Source: Deltaproteobacteria bacterium
Lineage (GTDB): Bacteria; Bdellovibrionota; FAC87; UBA2466
Assembly: GCA_016196825.1 (NCBI GenBank)
Contig: JACPWY010000027.1
Location: 1 to 54,789, forward strand
DNA length: 54,789 nucleotides
Reading direction: 5' to 3'
Positions 1 to 7,562 of the stretch are shown here, in pieces. Below the pieces are notes generated by a model. It did no database searches and was not told the DNA's origin. It was given only the letters and a program-made list of their open reading frames with translations. The number at the start of each line of letters is the position of its first letter. Position 1 is the first letter of the stretch. Both the position numbers and the translations under genes were made by a program.

Positions 1-140
1 ACAAACAGGAGCCAGAATTTCCCACTCTGAAAAAGCTAGCATCAGGAAATCGCGCAGGCACCAACTCCAGATGGCAAATTACGAATGCCGCATAGCCTTT
101 TTTGCGACGATAACTGCGTTTTCGCGCCAGCCACTATGTA
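1..140. other. left edge, nothing recognised
   Basis: I see no convincing gene, RNA or repeat here. A 60-codon open frame exists at 71-253, but its composition is unlike the neighbouring proteins and it has no ribosome-binding site. The stretch probably belongs to the interior of the integrated element whose edge is near 1559. Confidence 0.3.
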
Positions 141-320
141 GCCAAGGGTTCCGGATCTGGATTTGTCAAAGTAAAGAGTGCTATAAATCTTGCTGTCGAT
201 TGGGAAATCGAACGAATCCGCCAGCTCAAGAGCGAGGTACGAAAAATCATTGATCGTGTAAAGGAGGAAGAGCGGAGCCCTCCATTTGGAAAAGAGATTG
301 AATATGCAGCATGCAATTAA
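141..320 (+). pseudogene. 3' remnant of a small charged protein gene upstream of the recombinase
   Basis: The frame opening after a TAG at 138-140 reads about 59 codons to TAA at 318-320. The text looks protein-like and helical (VDWEIERIRQLKSEV, then KIIDRVKEEERS). No ATG, GTG or TTG start is visible near its 5' end, so it may be the tail of a gene broken by mutation or deletion. Its last 17 nt overlap the likely ATG of the recombinase (304), the close packing expected of two genes once translated together. Function unknown. It could also be chance. Confidence 0.35.
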
Positions 321-1794
321 ATTTGACCGCGTGTCCTCAAGGGATCAGCGTGACGGTTTTTCATTGGACGCTCAAAGGGTACTTGGAGAGAAATACGCGA
401 ATGAGAATGATCTAAAGCTCGTGAAGACGTGGGCGGTCGACGAGTCCGCCTCTAAGGAGGAGGATAGAAAGTATTTCTTTGAGATGCTTGAATACGTCGT
501 AAAGCAAGGGATACGCCATGTGATTTTCGATAAAGTCGATCGGGCCTGTCGCGGTCTGAAATCCGCCGTCCAAATCGAGGAACTCATCGATCATCATGGC
601 GTGAAGTTCCACTTCACGAGAGAACACCTGATCATTGACGATAATTCTCCGCCTCAGGAGAAGCTCAGATTTTATTTGGGCATCATTCTGGGGAAATATT
701 ACATCGACAATCTGAAATCTGAAATCAACAAAGGGCTAGAAGCTCGCCTGGAGGCGGGCCTCTGGAATGGCCCGGCTCCTATAGGGTACAAAAACGTTCG
801 TGTGGGTAAAGAACAACGGGCGGTCGTGGTGGTCGATTCAGAAAATGCCACTGTGGTGAAAGAGATTTTCGAGCTTCATGCCACCGGAAATTACTCGCTG
901 GAGGCGCTTACTAATATCTTGAAAGAAAAGAGTACGAGAAAGACCTGCACAAAACGCGTGGTAGAGGAGATGCTTTCCAATCCCTTCTACTACGGGGTCA
1001 TGAAGATTAAGTCACGGCGGCACGGAAAGAAATTTGAAGGGAAACTGGTCAAAGGACAGCATGAGCCACTAATCGAGAAAGACCTTTGGGATGCTTGTCA
1101 GAAGATTCGCGGAATTCGGGCTGCAAACCATCAGCGGTGCAACGCTCGGGGGATTCCCAAGCCCTATATGGGGTGGCTTCAGTGTGGGGAGTGCGGCCAT
1201 CAGGTGACCGGGGAGGTTAAGAAGAAAAAAAGTGGCAAGGTCTACATTTATTACCACTGCGCCAACGTAAAATGCCCGGAACGAAACAAAAATACTCCTG
1301 AGGATCACATAGACGCGGCCCTCAAGGAGGTCTTTGCCCCGTTTTCCAAATTCACCCCCAAAGCAACCGAGGCGTTCTTGAAGGGCATGGAAGACCGATT
1401 GCTCGATCTGGATTGTTACACCCAGTTGAAGACGGCGGAGATTTGTAAGGAGCGAGCCGAACTGAAGAAGGAGATCCTGGAGCTGGAAAGACTCCTCCAG
1501 AAGGGAAAGGTCTCTCCCGCCATCTACAGCCGCATCGTCGCCGAGAAGGACAAGCTGCTGGAGGTGGGGGGAATCGAACCCCCGTCCGCAAGCGATCGAC
1601 CAAAGCCTCTACAAGTTTGTTTCACGATTAGGGATTCGCCCCGCAGCGTCTCCGTGAACTTAGCTACCGCAGCGCTATTCTCAGTATTTTTGAAGGCGGT
1701 GCCCGCTGAGACACCCTACACCGCCCGATCCCACTTTTTAACGTCCACTCGGGCCCGCGCGGGAGACATAACCCGGGGACGGCTACTTAATTAA
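304..1794 (+). CDS. large serine recombinase (site-specific integrase family)
   Basis: This should cut and rejoin DNA through a serine-DNA intermediate to integrate or excise a mobile element. From the ATG at 304 the order is a resolvase/invertase domain with the catalytic serine in RVSSRDQ (Ser11), then the 'recombinase' DNA-binding domain at about 155-290. A zinc ribbon follows with Cys294, Cys297, Cys319 and Cys324, then a coiled-coil segment to about residue 418. An in-frame TTG at 286 is possible, but the AGGAGG at 262-267 is too far from either start; GGAAAAGAG sits just before 304. The last 78 codons (from 1559) lie inside the antisense of the tmRNA gene and read GGIEPPSAS, so they are not native recombinase sequence. 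The protein was probably shorter, or its C-terminus was replaced when the element recombined at this site. Confidence 0.9.
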   Translation: MQHAIKFDRVSSRDQRDGFSLDAQRVLGEKYANENDLKLVKTWAVDESASKEEDRKYFFEMLEYVVKQGIRHVIFDKVDRACRGLKSAVQIEELIDHHGVKFHFTREHLIIDDNSPPQEKLRFYLGIILGKYYIDNLKSEINKGLEARLEAGLWNGPAPIGYKNVRVGKEQRAVVVVDSENATVVKEIFELHATGNYSLEALTNILKEKSTRKTCTKRVVEEMLSNPFYYGVMKIKSRRHGKKFEGKLVKGQHEPLIEKDLWDACQKIRGIRAANHQRCNARGIPKPYMGWLQCGECGHQVTGEVKKKKSGKVYIYYHCANVKCPERNKNTPEDHIDAALKEVFAPFSKFTPKATEAFLKGMEDRLLDLDCYTQLKTAEICKERAELKKEILELERLLQKGKVSPAIYSRIVAEKDKLLEVGGIEPPSASDRPKPLQVCFTIRDSPRSVSVNLATAALFSVFLKAVPAETPYTARSHFLTSTRARAGDITRGRLLN

Positions 1795-1906
1795 GCAGCG
1801 AGTGCGTAACCATCGGTTACTTTTTTGCAGCCTTTTTTACGAGTCAGCCACGAACTCGACTTGCGACTTTAAGCTTCAACACCCACGTCGAAACCAGGTC
1901 ACCCCC
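1559..1906 (-). ncRNA. ssrA: transfer-messenger RNA (tmRNA, ssrA)
   Basis: tmRNA rescues stalled ribosomes and appends a degradation tag. Read on the minus strand, the gene starts GGGGGTGACCTGGTTTCGAC at 1906, the conserved tmRNA 5' end. It finishes with a TpsiC arm GGGTTCGATTCCC and an acceptor strand CACCTCC (1566-1560) that pairs with GGGGGTG, followed by discriminator A at 1559. The tag reading frame ends VTDGYALAA and stops at TAA 1793-1791, matching the usual YALAA ending. The next bases downstream are GCA, so a CCA end is not encoded. The recombinase gene overlaps the 3' half in antisense, which marks the 3' end as a probable integration site. Confidence 0.95.
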
Positions 1907-1941
1907 ATATTGTCAAAGAACGAACAGCTCTCAATGTAGCC

Positions 1942-2280
1942 TTATTTTGGGTTTGTCGCAAAGAAGACAAGGAGCTTGAGGCCCGCAGAAAAGTTTTCGA
2001 AGCGGTGGCGGACTTCTCGGGAGACGAAGAGTACGGAGCCTGCATGCGCCGATTGGCGGGTCTCTCTTTCGCCTTCCCAGGAGACAAGCTCCCCCTGCCC
2101 TTCTAGGACGTAGTAGATTTCGTCCTCGGCGTGGGGATCCTGGGTGTCCTCTCCACCGGGAGTGAGCACATAAACACCGGCAAACAGCGCCTCATTTCGG
2201 AAGAACTCCTGCCAACCGTCCTTATCAAAGCCAGAGTGGTTTTGGAGAAGCTGAGAGACTTCAAAGGCGGCAGTTTTCAT
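1942..2280 (-). CDS. small cupin-domain protein
   Basis: A single-domain cupin of 112 residues starting at MKTAAFEVS (ATG at 2280). An upstream in-frame start at 2346 would add 22 residues that look unrelated. The cupin metal-binding pattern is visible as DPHAEDEIYYVLEGQGEL, with His and Glu as likely ligands, and a second box near REVRHRFEN. Single cupins are mostly small-molecule binding proteins, isomerases or dioxygenases; the substrate cannot be told from sequence. It is transcribed towards the tmRNA on the same strand, 35 bp away. Confidence 0.75.
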   Translation of the reverse strand: MKTAAFEVSQLLQNHSGFDKDGWQEFFRNEALFAGVYVLTPGGEDTQDPHAEDEIYYVLEGQGELVSWEGERETRQSAHAGSVLFVSREVRHRFENFSAGLKLLVFFATNPK

Positions 2281-2352
2281 GGCCGCACAATAGGGCGCGA
2301 TCACCGACACGACAAGAGGTGAGATGGCCTTCCCAATTCGAATCAATATTAG

Positions 2353-2391
2353 TTAAAAAAGGCGGACAGCCTCGGGGAGCTGCTCCGCCCT
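2353..2391 (-). terminator. intrinsic terminator of the pilin gene
   Basis: On the minus strand a GC-rich stem GGCGGAGCAGC / GCTGTCCGCC with one mismatch is followed directly by a run of six T. It lies 28 bp past the pilin stop and before the cupin start. Confidence 0.8.
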
Positions 2392-2418
2392 CTTAAGAGT
2401 CTCGAAGATTCCTCATGC

Positions 2419-2979
2419 TTAGCGGACGCCGTCGTTCGTCATGACCAAATTGCGGTTCTGATCGATCGTCCAGCGATCCATTTGGGTCACATCGGTCAGC
2501 GTCGCGCTGGGGTTCACCGCTGCCGTTGCGGAGGCGACGTAGGTCGAGCCATCAGCGGCTGAGGTTCCCACCTCGCACGCCGCCGGTTTCCTCACTGCGC
2601 CGGCGTCTATTTTAGAGGTATACGCCAAGGTCGCTGTTTCGAAATACGAAGGATAGACGACGTTCAGCGCACTGCCCTGGCTCGTGGCAGTTGAGGGAGC
2701 TATGGCGCTGTCCGCGCAGGCCGCGCTGGGGAAGCCCGTCGTGTAGTTCTGCACGCCGCCAGCCTCAAAGCCGATCTTGGCAAGGCGGTTACCATACACA
2801 CCATACTCCGCCTGAAAGCCACCCTCCGCCGTATAAAGACCGCTCAACATGGTCTTGGCTTCAGCGCGCTTACTCCGCTGGACCATCCTCTTGAAGGTAG
2901 GAATGCCTACCGTGGAGAGAATTCCGATTATCGCCACAACGATCAAAAGCTCAACCAGGGTAAAACCGCGTTTATTCAT
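2419..2979 (-). CDS. type IV pilin-like prepilin (PilA family)
   Basis: A structural subunit of a type IV pilus or pseudopilus. The ATG at 2979 is preceded by GAGGTG at correct spacing and gives MNKRGFTLVELLIVVAIIG. This is the class III leader with a cut after Gly5 and the conserved Glu at +5, followed by the hydrophobic spine. The globular part has two late cysteines (near CADSA and CEVGT) that could form the D-region disulfide. The length of 186 residues is ordinary for a major pilin. No other pilus gene is adjacent, so it is a stand-alone pilin. Confidence 0.9.
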   Translation of the reverse strand: MNKRGFTLVELLIVVAIIGILSTVGIPTFKRMVQRSKRAEAKTMLSGLYTAEGGFQAEYGVYGNRLAKIGFEAGGVQNYTTGFPSAACADSAIAPSTATSQGSALNVVYPSYFETATLAYTSKIDAGAVRKPAACEVGTSAADGSTYVASATAAVNPSATLTDVTQMDRWTIDQNRNLVMTNDGVR

Positions 2980-3300
2980 AGGGCACCTCATTCTGTGTGC
3001 CCCAAGGAATTGCACGCGTCGATCCAAGTTGAGGTCGGGGAAAACGGCCGCGCAGCCAGGCTCAAAGGACTGGACTATTTCCAGCGGTGACTAGCTTCTG
3101 GACACCGGTCATGGACAAGTCTATCGACGATCTTTTGAGAAGAGATCCCTGCTTCCGTCTCAATCGCTCGTGGTTCTGGCCACTTGCCTTGTCCGATCGG
3201 TGGACAGTAGAGTTCCAATCACAATTGTGACGTTGTTTTCACAATCATTTACAATAATTGCGATGCCGTTTGATGAAACGGCCGCCTAAGAGATCACCGC
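2980..3300. promoter_or_regulatory. divergent intergenic region with ACAAT dyads
   Basis: A 321-bp gap between the pilin and the VIT-type transporter. At 3219-3230 lies a perfect 12-bp palindrome, TCACAATTGTGA. It overlaps a second dyad, ATTGTGA-N8-TCACAAT (3224-3245). A further ACAAT element follows at 3251. These repeated half-sites just ahead of the transporter look like a cluster of operator sites. Which regulator binds is unknown; the half-sites resemble CRP/FNR TGTGA boxes but the spacing differs. Confidence 0.5.
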
Positions 3301-3990
3301 ATGCCCCAATCACCACACACCGAACGCCACTTCCAGGCCCCAGCGGTCGTGCGCGACATCGTGATTGGAATGGCCGACGGCCTCACTGTGCCGTTTGCTC
3401 TGGCTGCCGGTCTTGCGGGGGCCATTGATTCGGGCCATGTGATTCTCACAGCCGGCCTTGCGGAAATTGCGGCGGGCTCAATCGCGATGGGACTCGGTGG
3501 CTACCTGGCCGCCCGCACCGATATGGAACACTTTCGGAGCGAGCGAGCCCGGGAGGAGCGCGAAACGGACGAGATCCCAGAGGTCGAGGCCGAGGAGGTG
3601 GCGGATGTGTTTCGCAAGTATGGCCTTGAGGAGCCGGGCATTCAGGTGATTGTGAAATCACTTCAAAAGGATCGCACGAAATTTGTCGATTTCATGATGA
3701 AGTTTGAATTGGGAATAGACGCGCCGGATCCGAAGCGGGCTATCACGAGTGCCCTCACCATCGGCACAGCCTACGCCGTAGGCGGGGCGATTCCTCTTCT
3801 GCCCTATGCACTCATTGAGGGAGGAGACGCTCTTCGGTTAAGTGTGATTCTGACTTCAGCTGCGCTCTTCGTCTTCGGATATGTAAAGGGGCTTTTCACG
3901 GCACGCCCATGGCGGAGTGCGCTCTCTACTCTGGCCGTCGGGGCGATAGCGGCCGGAGCGGCCTACGCGCTGGCGCGTGCGATCTCCTAG
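3301..3990 (+). CDS. VIT1/CCC1-family metal transporter
   Basis: Membrane transporter of the vacuolar iron transporter family, which moves Fe(II) or Mn(II). The 229-residue protein starts with a first helix containing IVIGMADGLTVPFALAAGL, the family signature. Next is a second helix ending GGYLAART. A Glu-rich cytosolic segment follows (about residues 80-130, many EE and ER pairs and a DFMMKFELG motif that provides the metal-binding helices), then three C-terminal membrane spans. Length is normal. The operator-like dyads upstream suggest regulation, perhaps by metal status; that is inference. Confidence 0.9.
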   Translation: MPQSPHTERHFQAPAVVRDIVIGMADGLTVPFALAAGLAGAIDSGHVILTAGLAEIAAGSIAMGLGGYLAARTDMEHFRSERAREERETDEIPEVEAEEVADVFRKYGLEEPGIQVIVKSLQKDRTKFVDFMMKFELGIDAPDPKRAITSALTIGTAYAVGGAIPLLPYALIEGGDALRLSVILTSAALFVFGYVKGLFTARPWRSALSTLAVGAIAAGAAYALARAIS

Positions 3991-4008
3991 GACCAACAAG
4001 ATGTGGCA

Positions 4009-4512
4009 CTATGAGTTCACTGTGACTATCTTCGGGCGCAGACTCGAGACGAACTTCATCACCTCGGCCTGTTCGCGAGTCCCCACACGGAACTGCGTCA
4101 GTGCGGCAGTCAAGTCTTCCGACACCGCATCGAACTGCTCGTTGGAGATCTTCATGGTATCGTGGGCGTTCTTCATGTCCTTCCCGCTATACTTGCAGGG
4201 ACCTCCGGTAGCCTCGCAGAGCTGATCAGTGAGGTTTTTCTTAAAGCGCGTCATTCGGGCCGCGTCCGCCGCTGTAGAGGTAAAGAAACTGGCCACACGC
4301 GGGTCACCTGCGCAATTGGCCACAAATTGGTCCACGATTGCAGTCAAAGCGGAAGCTCCTCCCAACCGTTGGTACAGGGTGATCTCTTTTTTCGGCGACA
4401 CCGCGGTCGCCGCTTTGGCTGGCCGTGCGCCAGCTCTAGCCTTCTTTCCAGATTTCTTGGCCCACGCCGGACTCACCGCTAAACAAAGAGCGAGGCACAC
4501 TAGAAGTCTCAT
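4009..4512 (-). CDS. exported group I truncated hemoglobin
   Basis: A heme protein of the trHbN class preceded by a signal peptide (residues 1-18, cut after AWA). A lysine/alanine-rich linker covers about 19-42. The globin fold begins LYQRLGGASALTAIVDQF, the usual start of the family, and the proximal heme ligand is His117 in MKNAHDTMKIS. Group I truncated hemoglobins bind O2 or NO and often detoxify NO. Most are cytoplasmic, so an exported copy is unusual. The gene converges on the metal transporter with an 18-bp gap. Confidence 0.85.
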   Translation of the reverse strand: MRLLVCLALCLAVSPAWAKKSGKKARAGARPAKAATAVSPKKEITLYQRLGGASALTAIVDQFVANCAGDPRVASFFTSTAADAARMTRFKKNLTDQLCEATGGPCKYSGKDMKNAHDTMKISNEQFDAVSEDLTAALTQFRVGTREQAEVMKFVSSLRPKIVTVNS

Positions 4513-4630
4513 AACCCTCCCAGAAAGAATCCATTTTAGCGGGGATGGAGTAACAAATTCAATAATTCACGCATCAATGCCTTTCTCGGAGACTTGACGA
4601 GAGCGCTGGCTTACTGAAACGCTGCGAAGG

Positions 4631-5221
4631 ATGTTGTGGTCCACGCCGGATAGCTGCGCCCGAGTGGCGGCAGAGATTGGGAAGGATTCCCTTTCCATTA
4701 TTGAGGTGCAGCCAATTGAAAGGCTCCGGGAACTCGCCGAGCGTGCCAAAAGTCTCCGAGCCGATTTTCAGCCGGCTCAAATCGCCCAGGGTGGAAAATG
4801 CTCCGACATTCGGGGCGATCTGACTCGGTGGCTAGAGTTTGAGGACCCATTGGAAACCCAACTTCTCGGATCCCTCACCGAACTGAGGACCGCCCTCAAC
4901 CGCCAGCTCCTTCTCGGACTCAACGAGATAGAGGGTCACTATTCGCTTTACCCAAAGGGCGCTCACTACAAGCGCCACCTCGACAGACCCCGCGGAAACG
5001 ACCGGCGAGCACTTTCGATGGTGCTTTATCTCAATGCAGATTGGCGCGACGAGTGGGGTGGAGAACTTGTGCTCTTCACAGTGGCCGGCGAACGGTCGGT
5101 GTCACCGCGTCTGGGTACCGTGGTGTTGTTTCTCTCGGATGTTCTCGAGCATGAAGTGCGCCCGAGCTCAGTCGATCGACTCGGAGCGGCCTTCTGGTTT
5201 TTGCGTGGGCAGCGGCTTTAG
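4631..5221 (+). CDS. 2OG-Fe(II) oxygenase (prolyl 4-hydroxylase-like)
   Basis: A 196-residue enzyme with the double-stranded beta-helix core of Fe(II)/2-oxoglutarate dioxygenases. The iron triad is visible as His116-x-Asp118 (YKRHLDRP) and His174 (LEHEVRP). Arg183 (DRLGAAFWF) is the likely 2-oxoglutarate anchor. The layout HLD...GGEL...HEVRP matches the P4H group acting on protein or small-molecule substrates. The ATG at 4631 has AGG immediately before it, so the exact start is uncertain. The 3' end overlaps the convergent downstream gene by 54 bp. Confidence 0.85.
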   Translation: MLWSTPDSCARVAAEIGKDSLSIIEVQPIERLRELAERAKSLRADFQPAQIAQGGKCSDIRGDLTRWLEFEDPLETQLLGSLTELRTALNRQLLLGLNEIEGHYSLYPKGAHYKRHLDRPRGNDRRALSMVLYLNADWRDEWGGELVLFTVAGERSVSPRLGTVVLFLSDVLEHEVRPSSVDRLGAAFWFLRGQRL

Positions 5222-6058
5222 CGCAGAGCTACTCATTTGGAGAAGGCGCTGGGCCATAAAGGCCTGGGCGGCGGGTGGGTCAAATCGAAAGGCATTGGCC
5301 TTCAGTCGAGTGTTGCCGTCCTCAACCTCCACGATGCGCCCCATTCTCTCTTGCAAGATCTGGGCGTGAGCGAAGTAGGTCACGGACGCCAGCGGCGTGA
5401 GCAGCGGACTCGCTCCCGCCATCACGGACCCTAAGAGGCCATATCCAAACTGCTGGCAGAATCGCCGTTCAAAAACCCACCACGCCTCCATTGCCTCGGA
5501 GAGTAAATGAGGGGTCTCGGCCTGGAGAATGACACCTCGACTCTCTAGAATAAGGACACTCGCCTTCCAATCCTTCACGAGACGCCGAGCGACACTGCCC
5601 TCACTTTCCTCAAAGGATAGAAATGCGATCTTTCGTTTTTCCTTCTTAAGCCAATCACTCAGTGTCTTCTTTTTTGCGAAGTAATCACAGTAAATGAGTT
5701 GACTCACTGTGGAAGGAATGTAAATGGCCATCGGTAGCCGAAGGGCCGACATCCAACCTGCCTCGGGCCTCACCTGCGGCGAACCCATAACTACCGATTG
5801 CCCGAGAGCATCGTGATAGGCGGTCCCCGCACCGTGACGCTTCGAAAGCGCGATGAGGAGCTGAGCAAATCTGGAATGGCTGAGGCAAATGGGAGAGGAG
5901 GAGTCGGCTATCCATAGATCGTCACCGTCCTTCATGGCGACCAGCGGAAGACTTCCCGGGGTCCAAAGAAACCCACGCCCCACCGCGCGCTCAAGAATTG
6001 GAAAAATGGGAGCCGCGGCGCGGACCGATCGATCGAGAAGACTGTGACGACCTTTCAA
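5168..6058 (-). CDS. hypothetical protein, possibly class II aldolase-like fold
   Basis: A 296-residue protein I do not firmly recognise. The C-terminal half contains VLILESRGVILQAETPHLL followed by a helix ending WWVFERRF. This resembles the 'HG-V-G-t---A' segment and closing helix of class II aldolase/adducin domains, but the metal-binding histidines expected there are absent. There is no signal peptide. It may be a catalytically dead relative. The 3' end overlaps the 2OG-oxygenase gene by 54 bp in antisense, an odd arrangement that could couple the expression of the two. Confidence 0.45.
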   Translation of the reverse strand: MKGRHSLLDRSVRAAAPIFPILERAVGRGFLWTPGSLPLVAMKDGDDLWIADSSSPICLSHSRFAQLLIALSKRHGAGTAYHDALGQSVVMGSPQVRPEAGWMSALRLPMAIYIPSTVSQLIYCDYFAKKKTLSDWLKKEKRKIAFLSFEESEGSVARRLVKDWKASVLILESRGVILQAETPHLLSEAMEAWWVFERRFCQQFGYGLLGSVMAGASPLLTPLASVTYFAHAQILQERMGRIVEVEDGNTRLKANAFRFDPPAAQAFMAQRLLQMSSSALKPLPTQKPEGRSESID

Positions 6059-6104
6059 GGCTCCCTACCCTGTGGTATGAATTCTCCTGCAACAAGGAGA
6101 TTTC

Positions 6105-6347
6105 ATGGCTGACGAAAATGTCCAAGATGAACTCGCGAGACTCCGAGCTGAAAATGCGGCTCTCAAAGGCGGCGCGAGCCGTGGCCTTTCGCTGCGCGTG
6201 AGCGAAAAGGGGGCTGTCTCCGTTTACGGCCTGGGCCGGTTTCCCGTCACGCTCTACAAAGAGCAGTGGGAGAAGCTCCTCGGCGTGACCGAAGACATCA
6301 AAAACTTTATCAAGGCGAATGAGTCCCAACTCAAGACAAAAGCCTAA
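6105..6347 (+). CDS. small conserved hypothetical protein
   Basis: An 80-residue protein with AAGGAG correctly placed before the ATG. It starts with a short coiled coil (DELARLRAENAAL) followed by a compact domain containing SEKGAVSVYGLGRFPVTLY. I recognise this text as a short conserved family of unknown role found in several bacterial phyla. There are no membrane segments. It ends 4 bp inside the 3' end of the convergent aminotransferase gene. Confidence 0.75.
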   Translation: MADENVQDELARLRAENAALKGGASRGLSLRVSEKGAVSVYGLGRFPVTLYKEQWEKLLGVTEDIKNFIKANESQLKTKA

Positions 6348-7495
6348 GCCGCCTTCGCCATTCGCCCATAACCTTTGACAGCGTCGATGACCTCACCTTG
6401 TTCGCTTTCGGTCATCGCGTTGAAAAAAGGTAGTCTGACGACGCAATCGCTCACCTGTTCCGTCACAGGACAATCCCCCACCTTGCCGCCCCACCGCTTG
6501 CCCATCTCGGAAAGGTGGAGTGGCAGATAGTGAAAGACCGCCTGAATCCCGCGCGCCTTCAGCGACTCAATCATACCGGCCCGCGCATCGGGTGACGGCA
6601 TGAGGACATAGAACATGTGGTAGCTCTGCTCGCAATGCTTGGGAATCTGGGGCAGCGTCGCACCCGTAGTTTCGGCCCATGAGGAGAGCTCCTCGGAGTA
6701 CCGGTTCCACAGACGCTTGCGAAGCCCCTGAATTCGCTCAATCGACTCGAGCTGACTCAAGAGAAAGGCCGCCAAAATATCCGAAGGCAAGAAGGAGGAA
6801 CCAATATCGACCCAGCTGTACTTATCGACCTGGCCACGGAAGAACCGCTTTCGATTGGTCCCCTTCTCGCGAATGATTTCGGCGCGGTCGATGAACTGGG
6901 AATCATTGAGAAGAAGCGCCCCACCCTCGCCGCAAATCACATTCTTTGTCTCGTGAAAGCTTTGGGTCGCCATCTCGCCCCAGGTGCCTAGGAATCGTCC
7001 TTTGAACTTTCCCAAGAGGCCGTGGGCATTATCCTCAACAACGACAATTCGTTTGTCTTCGGCCAGGCGGGTGATGGCGTCCATCTCGCAACCCACTCCG
7101 GCATAATGGACCGGCACGATGGCCTTCGTGCGACGAGTGATTCTCCCCTCGATCAACTTCTCATCGATATTGAGCGTGTCGGGCCTCACATCAACAAAAA
7201 CGGGCGTCGCTCCGCGCAGAACAAATGCATTCACCGTCGACACAAATGTGAACGACGGGACGATCACCTCGTCGCCTTCCTGAACATTGAGGAGAATGGC
7301 CGCCATCTCAAGGGCGGAGGTGCACGAGGTCGTAAGGAGGGCCTTCTTGACTCCGAGCCGCTTTTCGAACCATTCGTGGCACTTGTGAGTGAACGCGCCA
7401 TCACCGGCCGAGTGGCCGAGGTCGAAGGCCTTCTGGATATTCTCCAATTCATGGCCCGACAGAAAGGGTCTGTTGAAGGTGATCCGGTATCTCAT
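6344..7495 (-). CDS. wecE: dTDP-4-amino-4,6-dideoxygalactose transaminase-like (WecE/RffA)
   Basis: A PLP-dependent sugar aminotransferase of the DegT/DnrJ/EryC1/StrS group, 383 residues. The match to the enterobacterial WecE family is extensive by eye: SCTSALEMAA, DEVIVPSFTFVSTVNAFVLR, VDVRPDTLNIDE, VPVHYAGVGCEMD, and REKGTNRKRFFRGQVDKYSW. The PLP lysine is in SFHETKN. WecE makes dTDP-Fuc4N from dTDP-4-keto-6-deoxyglucose. Here it opens a region of glycosyltransferases, fitting synthesis of an amino sugar for surface glycan. No other dTDP-sugar genes are in the window. Confidence 0.9.
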   Translation of the reverse strand: MRYRITFNRPFLSGHELENIQKAFDLGHSAGDGAFTHKCHEWFEKRLGVKKALLTTSCTSALEMAAILLNVQEGDEVIVPSFTFVSTVNAFVLRGATPVFVDVRPDTLNIDEKLIEGRITRRTKAIVPVHYAGVGCEMDAITRLAEDKRIVVVEDNAHGLLGKFKGRFLGTWGEMATQSFHETKNVICGEGGALLLNDSQFIDRAEIIREKGTNRKRFFRGQVDKYSWVDIGSSFLPSDILAAFLLSQLESIERIQGLRKRLWNRYSEELSSWAETTGATLPQIPKHCEQSYHMFYVLMPSPDARAGMIESLKARGIQAVFHYLPLHLSEMGKRWGGKVGDCPVTEQVSDCVVRLPFFNAMTESEQGEVIDAVKGYGRMAKAA

Positions 7496-7562
7496 GTCGG
7501 GAGTGACGGCTTAGCAGGAGAGGTTAAGATTAGTATACCTGTGATAGAATAATTTATCCCCC

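Noticed and set aside
1352..1603. Short minus-strand frame near the recombinase end
   Set aside because: It overlaps the recombinase coding strand and the tmRNA end, with no motif.
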